Source: Nematocida ironsii
Taxonomy: Eukaryota > Microsporidia
Length of the DNA stretch: 64,000 bases
Reading direction: 5' to 3'
Assembly (NCBI GenBank): GCA_001642415.1
Contig: LTDK01000173.1
Span: 62,001 to 126,000, forward strand
Part shown: piece by piece, positions 55,589-62,874 of the stretch
Numbering within the stretch: the first letter of the stretch is position 1
How the letters are laid out: every line of letters begins with the position of its first letter
Position numbers and translations under genes: made by a program
The notes under the pieces: generated by a model
What the model was told of the DNA's origin: nothing
Seen by the model: the letters and a program-made list of their open reading frames with translations, nothing else
Databases searched by the model: none

Positions 55589-55852
55589 CTATATCGATAG
55601 AATGTGGCATGCACACATCCACCCCCATACGAAAGCCAGGCATGCCAGTGTGTACTCTAGGTATACTTGTGATATAAGCAAAGACAAAGTAAATATTCCC
55701 ATGTAGTATACTGTTAGAAATCCAAATATTTGCATGTAAGTAAACCCAGATATGTATATGGCAATAGGAAGCAGAATATGTCCGATAAGCAGTAAATGAC
55801 ATATTGGAATTATCTCATATGAATTTAATCGTATTAGTTGCACCGTTACCAT
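55589..55852 (-). CDS. Small three-helix membrane protein
   Basis: An 87-residue protein from the ATG at 55852. After a short polar start (MVTVQLIRLNSYEIIPICHL) there are three hydrophobic segments, about 16-36, 40-62 and 64-84, with aromatic and glycine residues typical of ER membrane subunits, and almost no loops. I cannot assign it; small subunits of GPI-anchor, dolichol-phosphate-mannose or ER membrane complexes have this size and topology. ATTTCGGGTGT lies about 50 bp upstream (55901), fitting a promoter with the recurrent motif. A frame in another phase over the same bases is a shadow. Confidence 0.5.
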   Translation of the reverse strand: MVTVQLIRLNSYEIIPICHLLLIGHILLPIAIYISGFTYMQIFGFLTVYYMGIFTLSLLISQVYLEYTLACLAFVWGWMCACHILSI

Positions 55853-56520
55853 ACTTAGAAGAAACCCACAACTGGAAATTAAAATCTGAAATATTTATAA
55901 ATTTCGGGTGTTCTTGTTGCAGTTTCTTTTATATCTAAGCCAATTAAACCCATTGAAAAAATATTTAATAGGCTATGTTTCTTTATACGGAGTATTTACA
56001 TAATAGCCAATAGCAAGCTCTGTGCACTATAATAGAATAAACTGGAATGTGGGAATAGAATATTTTATAGAATAAACTGTGCTTTTTATATACTAAAATA
56101 TAGTGCACAGTAAATGTGTATAAATCATAATGCTCTGAGGCTTATTTATACAGCCAGATGGCAATGGCAATCTGAATACACTGTAGTAGTCCGGATAAAT
56201 AAAGAAGTTGGAGTAAGCCGCTAGAACATAGTATAAAATTTGGTTTTTGTGAATTGGCTTGGTACAGCTTTGGACTATATTAGAATATAGGATTTTTATA
56301 TATAGCCAGAAATTCTTTCTTCTATACTAATTGGAAATTTTTCTAATAAAGACATTTTGAATTATTTATGCATATGCTTTCATTAAATCTATTAAAATGC
56401 CACATCTTCTTTATTTATTATATTCCTGTCCTTTTTGCATATTTATATTTGCACGTTACCTCCTGTTCCTTTATTTAGTATGGTGCATAAATACGTCTTG
56501 ATATTCGGGCGCAGGTCTGG
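55853..56520. other. AT-rich spacer, no gene seen
   Basis: A 668 bp spacer upstream of the small membrane protein gene and downstream of CCT2. It has the motif variant ATTTCGGGTGT near 55901. No coding frame or RNA signature. Confidence 0.45.
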
Positions 56521-58029
56521 CTATTCCTGGACTCTTTCTCTTGGACGGCACTTGATGTTGTTATCACACCGAAGAAGCACCTCTGCTGTTTCGGCTGCTT
56601 TGCTCCAGATGATTTCTTTTAGTCTGAGAGACTCTCTTACGCCGTGTGCATCCATACACTCTGGGCCATTACTTCCTATTCCGTACGAATGTGCTCCCTG
56701 GCTGTTGTACTCTGATATTTTATCAACTATTTCGTCTGAAGGCATGCCTGCATTCTCTGCTAGACTCCTTGTTATCTCTAGAAGAGCCCTGGCGTATGCC
56801 CTTTCTCCCTCTGTTGTTGGGTGGATCAGATACGCAACTGCTGCTTCAGCACTTCCTCCTCCAAAGACATATCTGTCAGACGTGTTCATGAGTACCTTAA
56901 TTGCTCCAACAAGTGACCTTTCACACTCTTCAAGTATTTCTTTGGATGGCCCTCTTATTACAATAGAGCATGCGCCGTCTTTAAGACCTCCAGTGAATGA
57001 ACAGAACACTCTTTCCTGCATCTTTACCCGCTCAAATCGGTTGCATCTACCTACATCACTCTCTACAACAGAATCAAACGTGCTAAGGATCCTTCCATCC
57101 AATACCTTTGCAAGCATTTCTACTCCAGAAAAGTCTGCCCGCTCTATGCTTGTCTTCCCATGCTTTGTGAACTCCTGAGTGGGGTAGTCATAAATTATCT
57201 GTCTGTTCACTATCACATCTGCATGCTGTGATATTTTCTGCACTTTCTCGCTCATTCTTTTGTTTTCTGCCATTTCCAGCTTCTCTAGCTCTTTTGGAGA
57301 CGTGACTGCTGCCTTTGACCCGAAAATTTTGACTTTGTCTGTATCTAAGCTAGTGTTAATTATCAGTACGCGCGGGTTGTCCCATGCATCTTTCTGGCCA
57401 GGCCCAATATCACATTCAATAAGCAGGCCATCGTGCATGTATGAATCGCTCACTTCACCCCCTTCTATTTTTATTATGTTCAGCATGTCAATCTTCTTTC
57501 CTATCTTCTTGGATACCTTTAGCGCCAGCTCACTAAGTGACTGCAGCTCAATTGGTGAGAACTTGGATGATAGTGTAGTCTTTGCCAGAGCAAGCCGCTC
57601 CTTGTCATCCGCACACTCCTTTGATATGCTTTTTAGCACATCCATCGCTTTTTTATGCGCCTTTCTGTACTCTGCAATAATCTTATATGGATGTGCGCCC
57701 TTGAATATAAGCTTGTCTGCCTCATGCAAAAGTCCCCCAGTCAATACTGTTAGAGTAGTGGTCCCATCCCCCTCTGTCTCTCCATGCTCCTTTGCTGCAT
57801 TTATCAATATCTTTGATGAGGCACCTGCTGGTACAATGTTCTTCAGCACAGTTGCACCATCGTTTGTTATTATTGGCTGCCCATTCTGCGTGTAAAGCAA
57901 CTTTAGCATTCCTTTCGGGCCAAGAGTGCTCTTTACCATCCCAGACACTGTAATGGCTCCAACTAAAAAAGATGTCCTTGCTTCATCGGCCTTTTCCTGG
58001 GTTGCTCCTGGTTTAAGTAAGTCTGCCAT
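56521..58029 (-). CDS. CCT2: T-complex protein 1 subunit beta (CCT2)
   Basis: A 502-residue group II chaperonin subunit from the ATG at 58029. LGPKGM (36-41), NDGAT (56-60) and GDGTT (87-91) are the nucleotide-binding signatures, and the equatorial, intermediate and apical domains follow in normal order. Subunit type is beta: the KIFGS segment after SLDTDKV, NRQIIYDYP with IERADFSGVEMLA, STFD in the apical part, YVFGGGSAEAAVA and the C-terminus ILLRCDN-like LLRCDNNIKCRPRERV follow CCT2. It is one of eight subunits of the cytosolic ring that folds tubulin and actin. In-frame codons upstream of 58029 reach over the divergent gene and are not part of it. Confidence 0.95.
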   Translation of the reverse strand: MADLLKPGATQEKADEARTSFLVGAITVSGMVKSTLGPKGMLKLLYTQNGQPIITNDGATVLKNIVPAGASSKILINAAKEHGETEGDGTTTLTVLTGGLLHEADKLIFKGAHPYKIIAEYRKAHKKAMDVLKSISKECADDKERLALAKTTLSSKFSPIELQSLSELALKVSKKIGKKIDMLNIIKIEGGEVSDSYMHDGLLIECDIGPGQKDAWDNPRVLIINTSLDTDKVKIFGSKAAVTSPKELEKLEMAENKRMSEKVQKISQHADVIVNRQIIYDYPTQEFTKHGKTSIERADFSGVEMLAKVLDGRILSTFDSVVESDVGRCNRFERVKMQERVFCSFTGGLKDGACSIVIRGPSKEILEECERSLVGAIKVLMNTSDRYVFGGGSAEAAVAYLIHPTTEGERAYARALLEITRSLAENAGMPSDEIVDKISEYNSQGAHSYGIGSNGPECMDAHGVRESLRLKEIIWSKAAETAEVLLRCDNNIKCRPRERVQE

Positions 58030-58130
58030 AAAAGAAAAAATAAAAGATGAGTTTAAATCTGCCCAGGCGAAAAGCGTTGCCCCGCATGGCAATTTAAAAG
58101 TAAAAAAATGAGGAAAAAAATAAACAAAAA
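58030..58130. promoter_or_regulatory. Divergent promoter of CCT2 and gamma-glutamyltransferase
   Basis: A 101 bp spacer between start codons. It holds AGTTTAAATC and GCAATTTAAAAG (AAATTT-like signals) and a small GC-richer stretch CGAAAAGCGTTGCCCCGC, but no copy of the window-wide motif. Confidence 0.4.
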
Positions 58131-59912
58131 ATGTTGTGGTTACAATTAGCACGAATTTTAATTGTGAATGCATTAATAAATTATGCATATGCCCAGGAAA
58201 TGAATAAAAACGACACGAAATACTCCTTGCCTGTAATTACATCAGATTTAAAGATAGCCGCGGATTTGGGGCACCGTATAATAAAAAAGGGGGGTAATGC
58301 AGTTGATGCAGCTATTTCCACTACAATTGCGGTTGGCGCTATAAACTCATTTGCCTCTGGACTTGGCGGAGGAGGATTTTTACTTATTTATTTGCCGGAT
58401 GGGCAGTGCTTTGAATATAACTTTCGGGAGAGAGCTCCCATGTCTGCAAACATTAAAAACTACACAAATGCCAAGGATTCTAGACTAGGAAGAAAGGCTG
58501 TAGCTATCCCCAGTGAATTTTTAGGATTATTTACTGTACACAGCAACTATGGGGCTCTTCCCTGGAGCGAACTCTTTCCAGAAATAATTGAGATGCTCAG
58601 AAGCGGATTCCATGTGCCTCGGGTACTTTCGGAAAAGCTCAAAGAGTTTGAGCATATAATCAGAAGTGACAAAGGGCTTTCTGATACATTTATTAAAAAT
58701 GGCAAGATTGCATCTGAGAATGATGTTCTTATTCGACCAAACCTCGCAAACACTTTAGAAATACTTGCCAAGGATCCAAGCAGCTTTTACTTTGGGTCTG
58801 TAGGGAAGTCTCTTCTTTCATTCATTAATGAAGATGGTGTAATAATTACTCCAGACGAATTTAAACAAACTGACGTCACTAAGAAAGGCGTAGTGCCCAA
58901 AGTAGTGAATAATACTCGCGTATATGCACCTTCTTTGCCTACAACCGGGTATATGTTGGGTTTAGCCATGTCCGTTTTTGATAAACTTAAATTAGACAGA
59001 AATACAACAGAAGAGGAGTTGCAGGTGTATTTAATAAAAATATATAATGAGCTTTACTCCATACGCACTCAGCTAGAAGACCTTCAGGATGAAACAAAAA
59101 ACATTAAAAGTCTTATGTGCTACACACAGCAGAAGGTTGTAGATCAAATTGTTCAGAATATAAAAGAGAAGAAGCCCTTCACCCCACATAAGAACAACCT
59201 AGCAGAAGACCATGGAACAACACACATAAATGTGATGGATGCACAGGGCATGATGGTAGCACTCACATCTACAATTAATAACTACTGGGGCGCAGGGCTA
59301 ATGGACCCAGTGACTGGTATAATTCTAAATAATCAAATAGACGACTTTGCATTTACTGAATTTTCTACTCTCAGTGGAATTTCATCCAGTAGGTCTGGCA
59401 AGAACCACATTATGCCGTTTAAACAGCCACTCTCATCTGCCATGCCTGCCTTTATTATGAAAGACAGTGACATATACCTACTCGGTGCATCTGGTGGCAT
59501 TAGAATACCCACGGCGGTTATTTCTACTTTAGCAAGGATATTTATCGGCAGCAGCACAATCAAAGAAGCCATATTGCACCCTAGACTGCATTACCAAGGA
59601 GGTCGCATGATAAAGCTAGAGGATAAATATACACACAAACTGCCCAATATGGGAATAAACTGGAATGTAATCAAAGACAAACAAGGCGAAATATCCTCAT
59701 GTGTTCACATAATAAAATACAATACCATAGATAAATTTGCAGTAGCATCATCCGATGATAGAAAGAGTGGCGTAGCTGTTGGTATTCCGTTCGAAGATTC
59801 AGAATTCTCTAAAGATAAAAACGAAGATTTAATCAAAAAGAGAGCACAGAGTTATCAGTTCGTAACTCTGCCATATACGCTTACATTCTACAGAAATCAC
59901 AATAAATACTAG
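58131..59912 (+). CDS. GGT: Gamma-glutamyltransferase (secreted)
   Basis: A 593-residue protein. Signal peptide: MLWLQLARILIVNALINYAY with cleavage after AYA/Q. The large subunit begins with PVITSDLKIAADLGHRIIKK and GGNAVDAAIST, then SFASGLGGGGFLLIYL and the FRERAPMSA segment. The autocleavage and catalytic Thr is T363 in DHGTTHINVMD. The small subunit carries NNYWGAGLMDPVTGIILNNQ, PLSSAMPAFIMKD and GASGGIRIPTAV. It hydrolyses or transfers the gamma-glutamyl group of glutathione and related peptides outside the cell, and may let the parasite gain glutamate and cysteinylglycine from the host. A coiled insertion at about 285-345 (LYSIRTQLEDLQDETKNIKS) is unusual for the family. Confidence 0.93.
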   Translation: MLWLQLARILIVNALINYAYAQEMNKNDTKYSLPVITSDLKIAADLGHRIIKKGGNAVDAAISTTIAVGAINSFASGLGGGGFLLIYLPDGQCFEYNFRERAPMSANIKNYTNAKDSRLGRKAVAIPSEFLGLFTVHSNYGALPWSELFPEIIEMLRSGFHVPRVLSEKLKEFEHIIRSDKGLSDTFIKNGKIASENDVLIRPNLANTLEILAKDPSSFYFGSVGKSLLSFINEDGVIITPDEFKQTDVTKKGVVPKVVNNTRVYAPSLPTTGYMLGLAMSVFDKLKLDRNTTEEELQVYLIKIYNELYSIRTQLEDLQDETKNIKSLMCYTQQKVVDQIVQNIKEKKPFTPHKNNLAEDHGTTHINVMDAQGMMVALTSTINNYWGAGLMDPVTGIILNNQIDDFAFTEFSTLSGISSSRSGKNHIMPFKQPLSSAMPAFIMKDSDIYLLGASGGIRIPTAVISTLARIFIGSSTIKEAILHPRLHYQGGRMIKLEDKYTHKLPNMGINWNVIKDKQGEISSCVHIIKYNTIDKFAVASSDDRKSGVAVGIPFEDSEFSKDKNEDLIKKRAQSYQFVTLPYTLTFYRNHNKY

Positions 59913-60213
59913 ACCTTACATAGACATAATTTTATTCTTAATAATAATTACACCTCCCATATGTATATTTTGAGTTTAATTTCGGATTATGCCCAGTGCC
60001 TAGAAAAGTATACAAAGAACTACCTGTATACTTGAATTTCTGGCTTAACTATTAAAACCTTCTCAAATAATTGTATTTAACCTTTGAGCATTTCGATATT
60101 TAGGATTTGAAATTTAAAATAAATGTGTTCACTTTATGTTTTTATATATACACCTTTATTTTAAATTTCAAATCTTAAACACTAAAATATTTAAATATGC
60201 ATAAAAAGTAAAT
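59913..60213. other. Convergent spacer with a long inverted repeat
   Basis: A 301 bp spacer between the 3' ends of the gamma-glutamyltransferase and BUD31-like genes. AATTTCGGATTATGCC (about 59978) is a motif copy and the inverted repeat 60104-60174 fills the centre. Confidence 0.5.
60104..60174. repeat. Inverted repeat between convergent genes, perfect 20-bp arms
   Basis: GATTTGAAATTTAAAATAAA (60104-60123) is the exact reverse complement of 60155-60174, around a 31-base centre; the pairing extends outward by a few more bases with one mismatch (TTTAG/CTTAAA). It occupies the same kind of place, between two 3' ends, as the repeat at 33928-34036. Confidence 0.85.
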
Positions 60214-60591
60214 CTAATTACTCAAACAATCCTTATCTTTATGCACTGCTACCATGCACTCACCAGAACACAAACAATTAGTACAAACAGTTCCAGATAC
60301 CTTCCTGCATATACACCTCTTCCCTTTTCGTATACAAAGCATACAACACACATATTTTACTATTTCTCTCTTCTCTGCCTTCTTCCAGTGCTGTATTAGA
60401 AGCATATCACACTCCTCCTTTCTTATGTAATTTCCTAGCTCTTTGTCTGTGATTTTATTCTGTTGGTATAACTCGTATAAATACTTTGTTCTCTCTCTGG
60501 TTATTTTAAGCACCTCTGCTTGTCTGTTTTCTCTCTTTCCGGTGTCTTTGTCTTTAAGTATTCTTTTTATTTCTTTTTTGAACTCTTCCAT
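60214..60591 (-). CDS. BUD31: BUD31/G10-family protein
   Basis: A 125-residue protein from the ATG at 60591. Residues 29-72 carry the G10 signature: R-T-K-Y-L-Y-E-L-Y with NKITDKELGNYIRKEECD then LIQHWKK (family 'TRYIFDLFY+.K.IS+ELYeyC...yaD..LI+KWkk'). The C-terminal cysteine cluster VCCMLCI ... CICRKVSGTVCTNCLCSGEC matches the family's 'CCLRCI ... CICRVPK ... C.HCGCRGC'. BUD31 is a zinc protein of the spliceosome's activated complex. It lacks about 20 N-terminal residues. Its presence matters, because some Nematocida are reported to lack introns and most of the spliceosome. Its start codon overlaps that of the next gene in CATG. Confidence 0.88.
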   Translation of the reverse strand: MEEFKKEIKRILKDKDTGKRENRQAEVLKITRERTKYLYELYQQNKITDKELGNYIRKEECDMLLIQHWKKAEKREIVKYVCCMLCIRKGKRCICRKVSGTVCTNCLCSGECMVAVHKDKDCLSN

Positions 60592-60898
60592 GAAAAAACT
60601 ATTTGACGCCTTCACTGGATATAAAACCCCAATACTTTCTGCAATAACTGTGGCTTCGCTCGTAGGAGGATCTTCTGGGATTTTCTCTTCATATAAACCA
60701 ATAATGGCGGATGTGGCAAAGTCTTCCTCTCTTCTTTTTTATCTTCCCTTTTCAGTTGGTGACTCTGTTTCTATAAATAATACACAGGGAAGGGTCTCTA
60801 AGGTTAATCTGCAGTATGTCACACTAGAAAGTAAGAGTGCAACAACTTACATACCAACACACCTTGTATACGGATCAATCATTAAGATATTTAAGTAA
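60590..60898 (+). CDS. Miniature MscS-like protein
   Basis: A 102-residue protein from the ATG at 60590. One hydrophobic stretch (about 14-35, TPILSAITVASLVGGSSGIF) precedes a segment with the MscS beta-domain pattern: FSVGDSVSINNTQGRVSKVN then YVTLESKSATTYIPTHLVYG (family 'f.vGD.v.i.g..G.V..i.l..T.+...dg....iPN..+'). The pore helix and C-terminal domain of a real channel are absent, so it may be a relic, a channel modulator or an unrelated five-strand fold. Its start codon lies within the BUD31 start. Upstream in-frame codons are the antisense of BUD31 and not credible. Confidence 0.6.
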   Translation: MKKLFDAFTGYKTPILSAITVASLVGGSSGIFSSYKPIMADVAKSSSLLFYLPFSVGDSVSINNTQGRVSKVNLQYVTLESKSATTYIPTHLVYGSIIKIFK

Positions 60899-60963
60899 AT
60901 TTCTGGTTATATCTAGCCAATACTTCCATTAAGTATTTTAATTAATTCTTTTTATTTATTTTC

Positions 60964-61206
60964 ATGACAGCTCTACTGAATTTTGGTGCAATGGTTCGCG
61001 TGCTGCTTTTATTCACATGCACCACAGCCTACCTCAAACCTTTCTTTCCACAGGAATTTAAAAAGTCTCTGGCTAATAGAGAAGAAGCATCGTTTTTTGT
61101 TAGAGTCATTGCAATAGGAACAGTTTTTGGAGAAAGACTTTCTCCATATATTTCATTGTTATGTATGTACTTTGCACTTCAGTCAATTATTGGCTTATTT
61201 ATTTAG
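60964..61206 (+). CDS. Small membrane protein with two helices, possibly Yos1-like
   Basis: An 80-residue protein. N-terminal hydrophobic segment 6-22 (NFGAMVRVLLLFTCTTAY), a central basic, polar stretch with VRVIAIGTVFGERLSPYI, and a second helix to the C-terminus (SLLCMYFALQSIIGLFI). Size, two-helix layout and an arginine-Pro step before the last helix recall Yos1/IER3IP1, an ER-Golgi transport protein, but the match is weak. The start may be the second Met (residue 10). TTTCTGGTTATAT, a motif variant, lies 65 bp upstream. Its last codons overlap the 3' end of the minus-strand gene by 12 bp. Confidence 0.5.
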   Translation: MTALLNFGAMVRVLLLFTCTTAYLKPFFPQEFKKSLANREEASFFVRVIAIGTVFGERLSPYISLLCMYFALQSIIGLFI

Positions 61207-61416
61207 TAAATATCTAAGCAAATTCTTAACTGACCATCTGCGATTGCTCTCTCTTTTTGCATAGCACTCCTTCATAGCAGTTATTTTCTCTGCACACTCT
61301 TTCGTTATCTTATTGGGCGATTTTAAATAACACTCATATGCCTGTAAATACTCAGATGTGCATGGATCATCACTATTACAGCCACAATCCTCATCTGCAC
61401 GTACTGTATTATTCAT
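61195..61416 (-). CDS. Twin CX9C protein, Mia40/CHCHD4-like
   Basis: A 73-residue protein from the ATG at 61416. It has C11-G-C13, then C19-x9-C29 and C41-x9-C51, the twin CX9C fold of the CHCH family. The spacing of the N-terminal CxC (five residues before PC), the DPC start of the first motif (family GPC), an aromatic 'AYEC' and 'KxxC' before the second motif with 'M+EC' match Mia40/CHCHD4, the oxidoreductase that imports cysteine proteins into the mitochondrial intermembrane space. The redox motif is CGC instead of CPC. There is no N-terminal anchor. A structural CHCH protein is the alternative. Two copies of the recurrent motif lie directly upstream (61452-61472). Confidence 0.65.
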   Translation of the reverse strand: MNNTVRADEDCGCNSDDPCTSEYLQAYECYLKSPNKITKECAEKITAMKECYAKRESNRRWSVKNLLRYLLNK

Positions 61417-61766
61417 AGAGTAATATTTAAATAGGAAATAAAATATTTAAATTACGGGTTATTTCGGGCTATCCAATTAGTAATAGATGTTCTGGTATGA
61501 TTGCATTATATGAATAGTTAGTAAAATGCGGTATACACTGTAATAATTGCTGTGCACAATGCATACTAGTTGAATGGGTTTAGAATGTGTATCTATATTT
61601 ATTCTTATATTATTGGATTAAACTATTACTTTCAGTTGCTCTAGCTATAGTATATATAATTATTAGTATATGCGTAAAGCAGTGGTTTTATGCATAAATA
61701 TGATATCTATTCTGTGCAGAGCTATAGTTTGAGTGCTTTTAGGTTGGCCTGTGTTTCTGGTTATAT
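61417..61766. other. Upstream region of the twin CX9C gene
   Basis: A 350 bp AT-rich spacer, also beyond the 3' end of the CDP-diacylglycerol synthase gene. It carries the motif pair at 61452-61472; the rest shows nothing I can support. Confidence 0.4.
61452..61472 (-). promoter_or_regulatory. Two adjacent motif copies upstream of the twin CX9C gene
   Basis: TTACGGGTTAT (61452-61462) runs directly into ATTTCGGGCTAT (61461-61472), giving a near-tandem pair 36-56 bp upstream of the start at 61416. Confidence 0.5.
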
Positions 61767-62804
61767 CTATTGTTTATACGCTAAGACTATCATTCTAGCC
61801 AGATCTAGCTGCTCTTTGTCTGTCAGATGCTGCTTTATCTCTGCTAAGAATCCCTTTACAGTTTGCTTTCGTACTATTCCAGATAAATACAGATTACTAA
61901 CTAGCTGCATAATTAGTTGACAGTCTATTCTGTCAGATATACCACCATGCCCTGGTAGAATTCTGCTAAAGTGCTTTGCTTTGAATGCCCGTTTGTACCC
62001 GCTTGCCAGTATCCCGCCGATTGGTGCAACAACAGATGCAAGTATACTCAGAATAAGCATATCAGTGTACTGAAGTTTTGGAGTGTGCGGTAAGAACATC
62101 TTCAAAAGATACGATACAGGTATACAAAGTAAAACCGTAGCTACACCACCGCCTATAAAGCCCTCTACAGTTTTCTTAGGGCTTAGCTGAGTTAGTGGAG
62201 TCTGGCCAAATCTTGCGCCTATAAGATACGCAAATGTATCATTAATTGCAACTAAAAAGCACGGATATACAAAACAGTATATGCTTCGGTCTACATTATT
62301 AATAGCTGCTTCTGTGCATTCTAGCAGCCCAATAATTGCAACTAATACCATAGACAGATGGAATATTTTCATACGGTATGCACCACCTCGTAATAAAAGA
62401 ACAAACCACCCTATCCACACAAATTGCAAGGGAACCACAATACGGTGCACCATTGCCAACTTCCCTGGAAATATCATGATCCGGCTGTATTTAGAAATAG
62501 AAATCATTAAAAAACAGCACCAAAAGAACTCGCTTGGCATTAATACATCCCTTCTAGAAGAATTCGCTGCAAACCTTAATATATTTTTTATCGGATAAAT
62601 TCTTAAAAATACTTTAAGAACCTCATAAAACACAACGCAGTTCAGAAAAATAATCAATGCGATTAAATAGATTCTTCCCATTTTTATAAAACATGCAAAT
62701 ACACTGCCCATTACAATGGATAGTACCAGCCTAATGACAAAGTTTCTTTTTCTTCTTTCTTTCTCTGCTTGCATTTTCTCTTTGTCTCTCTCCTCTTCTT
62801 GCAT
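61767..62804 (-). CDS. CDS1: CDP-diacylglycerol synthase
   Basis: A 345-residue protein from the ATG at 62804, starting MQEEERDKEKMQAEKERRKR. Eight or so membrane helices follow the charged N-terminus. The family signature is near the C-terminus: LSPKKTVEGFIGG, then SGYKRAFKAKHFSRILPGHG followed by GISDRIDCQLIMQ, with the metal-binding acidic residues of 'S+.KR..K.KDF...IPGHGG..DR.D'. NDTFAYLIGARFGQTPLTQ precedes it. It makes CDP-diacylglycerol from phosphatidic acid and CTP for phosphatidylinositol and related lipids in the ER. Frame extends upstream over the divergent gene but has no ATG-based support there. Confidence 0.94.
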   Translation of the reverse strand: MQEEERDKEKMQAEKERRKRNFVIRLVLSIVMGSVFACFIKMGRIYLIALIIFLNCVVFYEVLKVFLRIYPIKNILRFAANSSRRDVLMPSEFFWCCFLMISISKYSRIMIFPGKLAMVHRIVVPLQFVWIGWFVLLLRGGAYRMKIFHLSMVLVAIIGLLECTEAAINNVDRSIYCFVYPCFLVAINDTFAYLIGARFGQTPLTQLSPKKTVEGFIGGGVATVLLCIPVSYLLKMFLPHTPKLQYTDMLILSILASVVAPIGGILASGYKRAFKAKHFSRILPGHGGISDRIDCQLIMQLVSNLYLSGIVRKQTVKGFLAEIKQHLTDKEQLDLARMIVLAYKQ

Positions 62805-62874
62805 TTTATTGATTATTTTCTTATTCCTCTTGTTATGAAGAAATAAATAGAAAAGAAGAAAATAAAAATGGGCG
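62805..62874. promoter_or_regulatory. Divergent spacer of CDS1 and the deubiquitinase gene
   Basis: A 70 bp spacer between starts, AT-rich (GAAATAAATAGAAAAGAAGA-type) without the window-wide motif. An out-of-frame ATG at 62868 lies seven bases before the ATG used at 62875. Confidence 0.35.

Noticed and set aside
56435..57178. 247-codon plus-strand frame
   Set aside because: Antisense of CCT2; composition follows the complement of the chaperonin codons.
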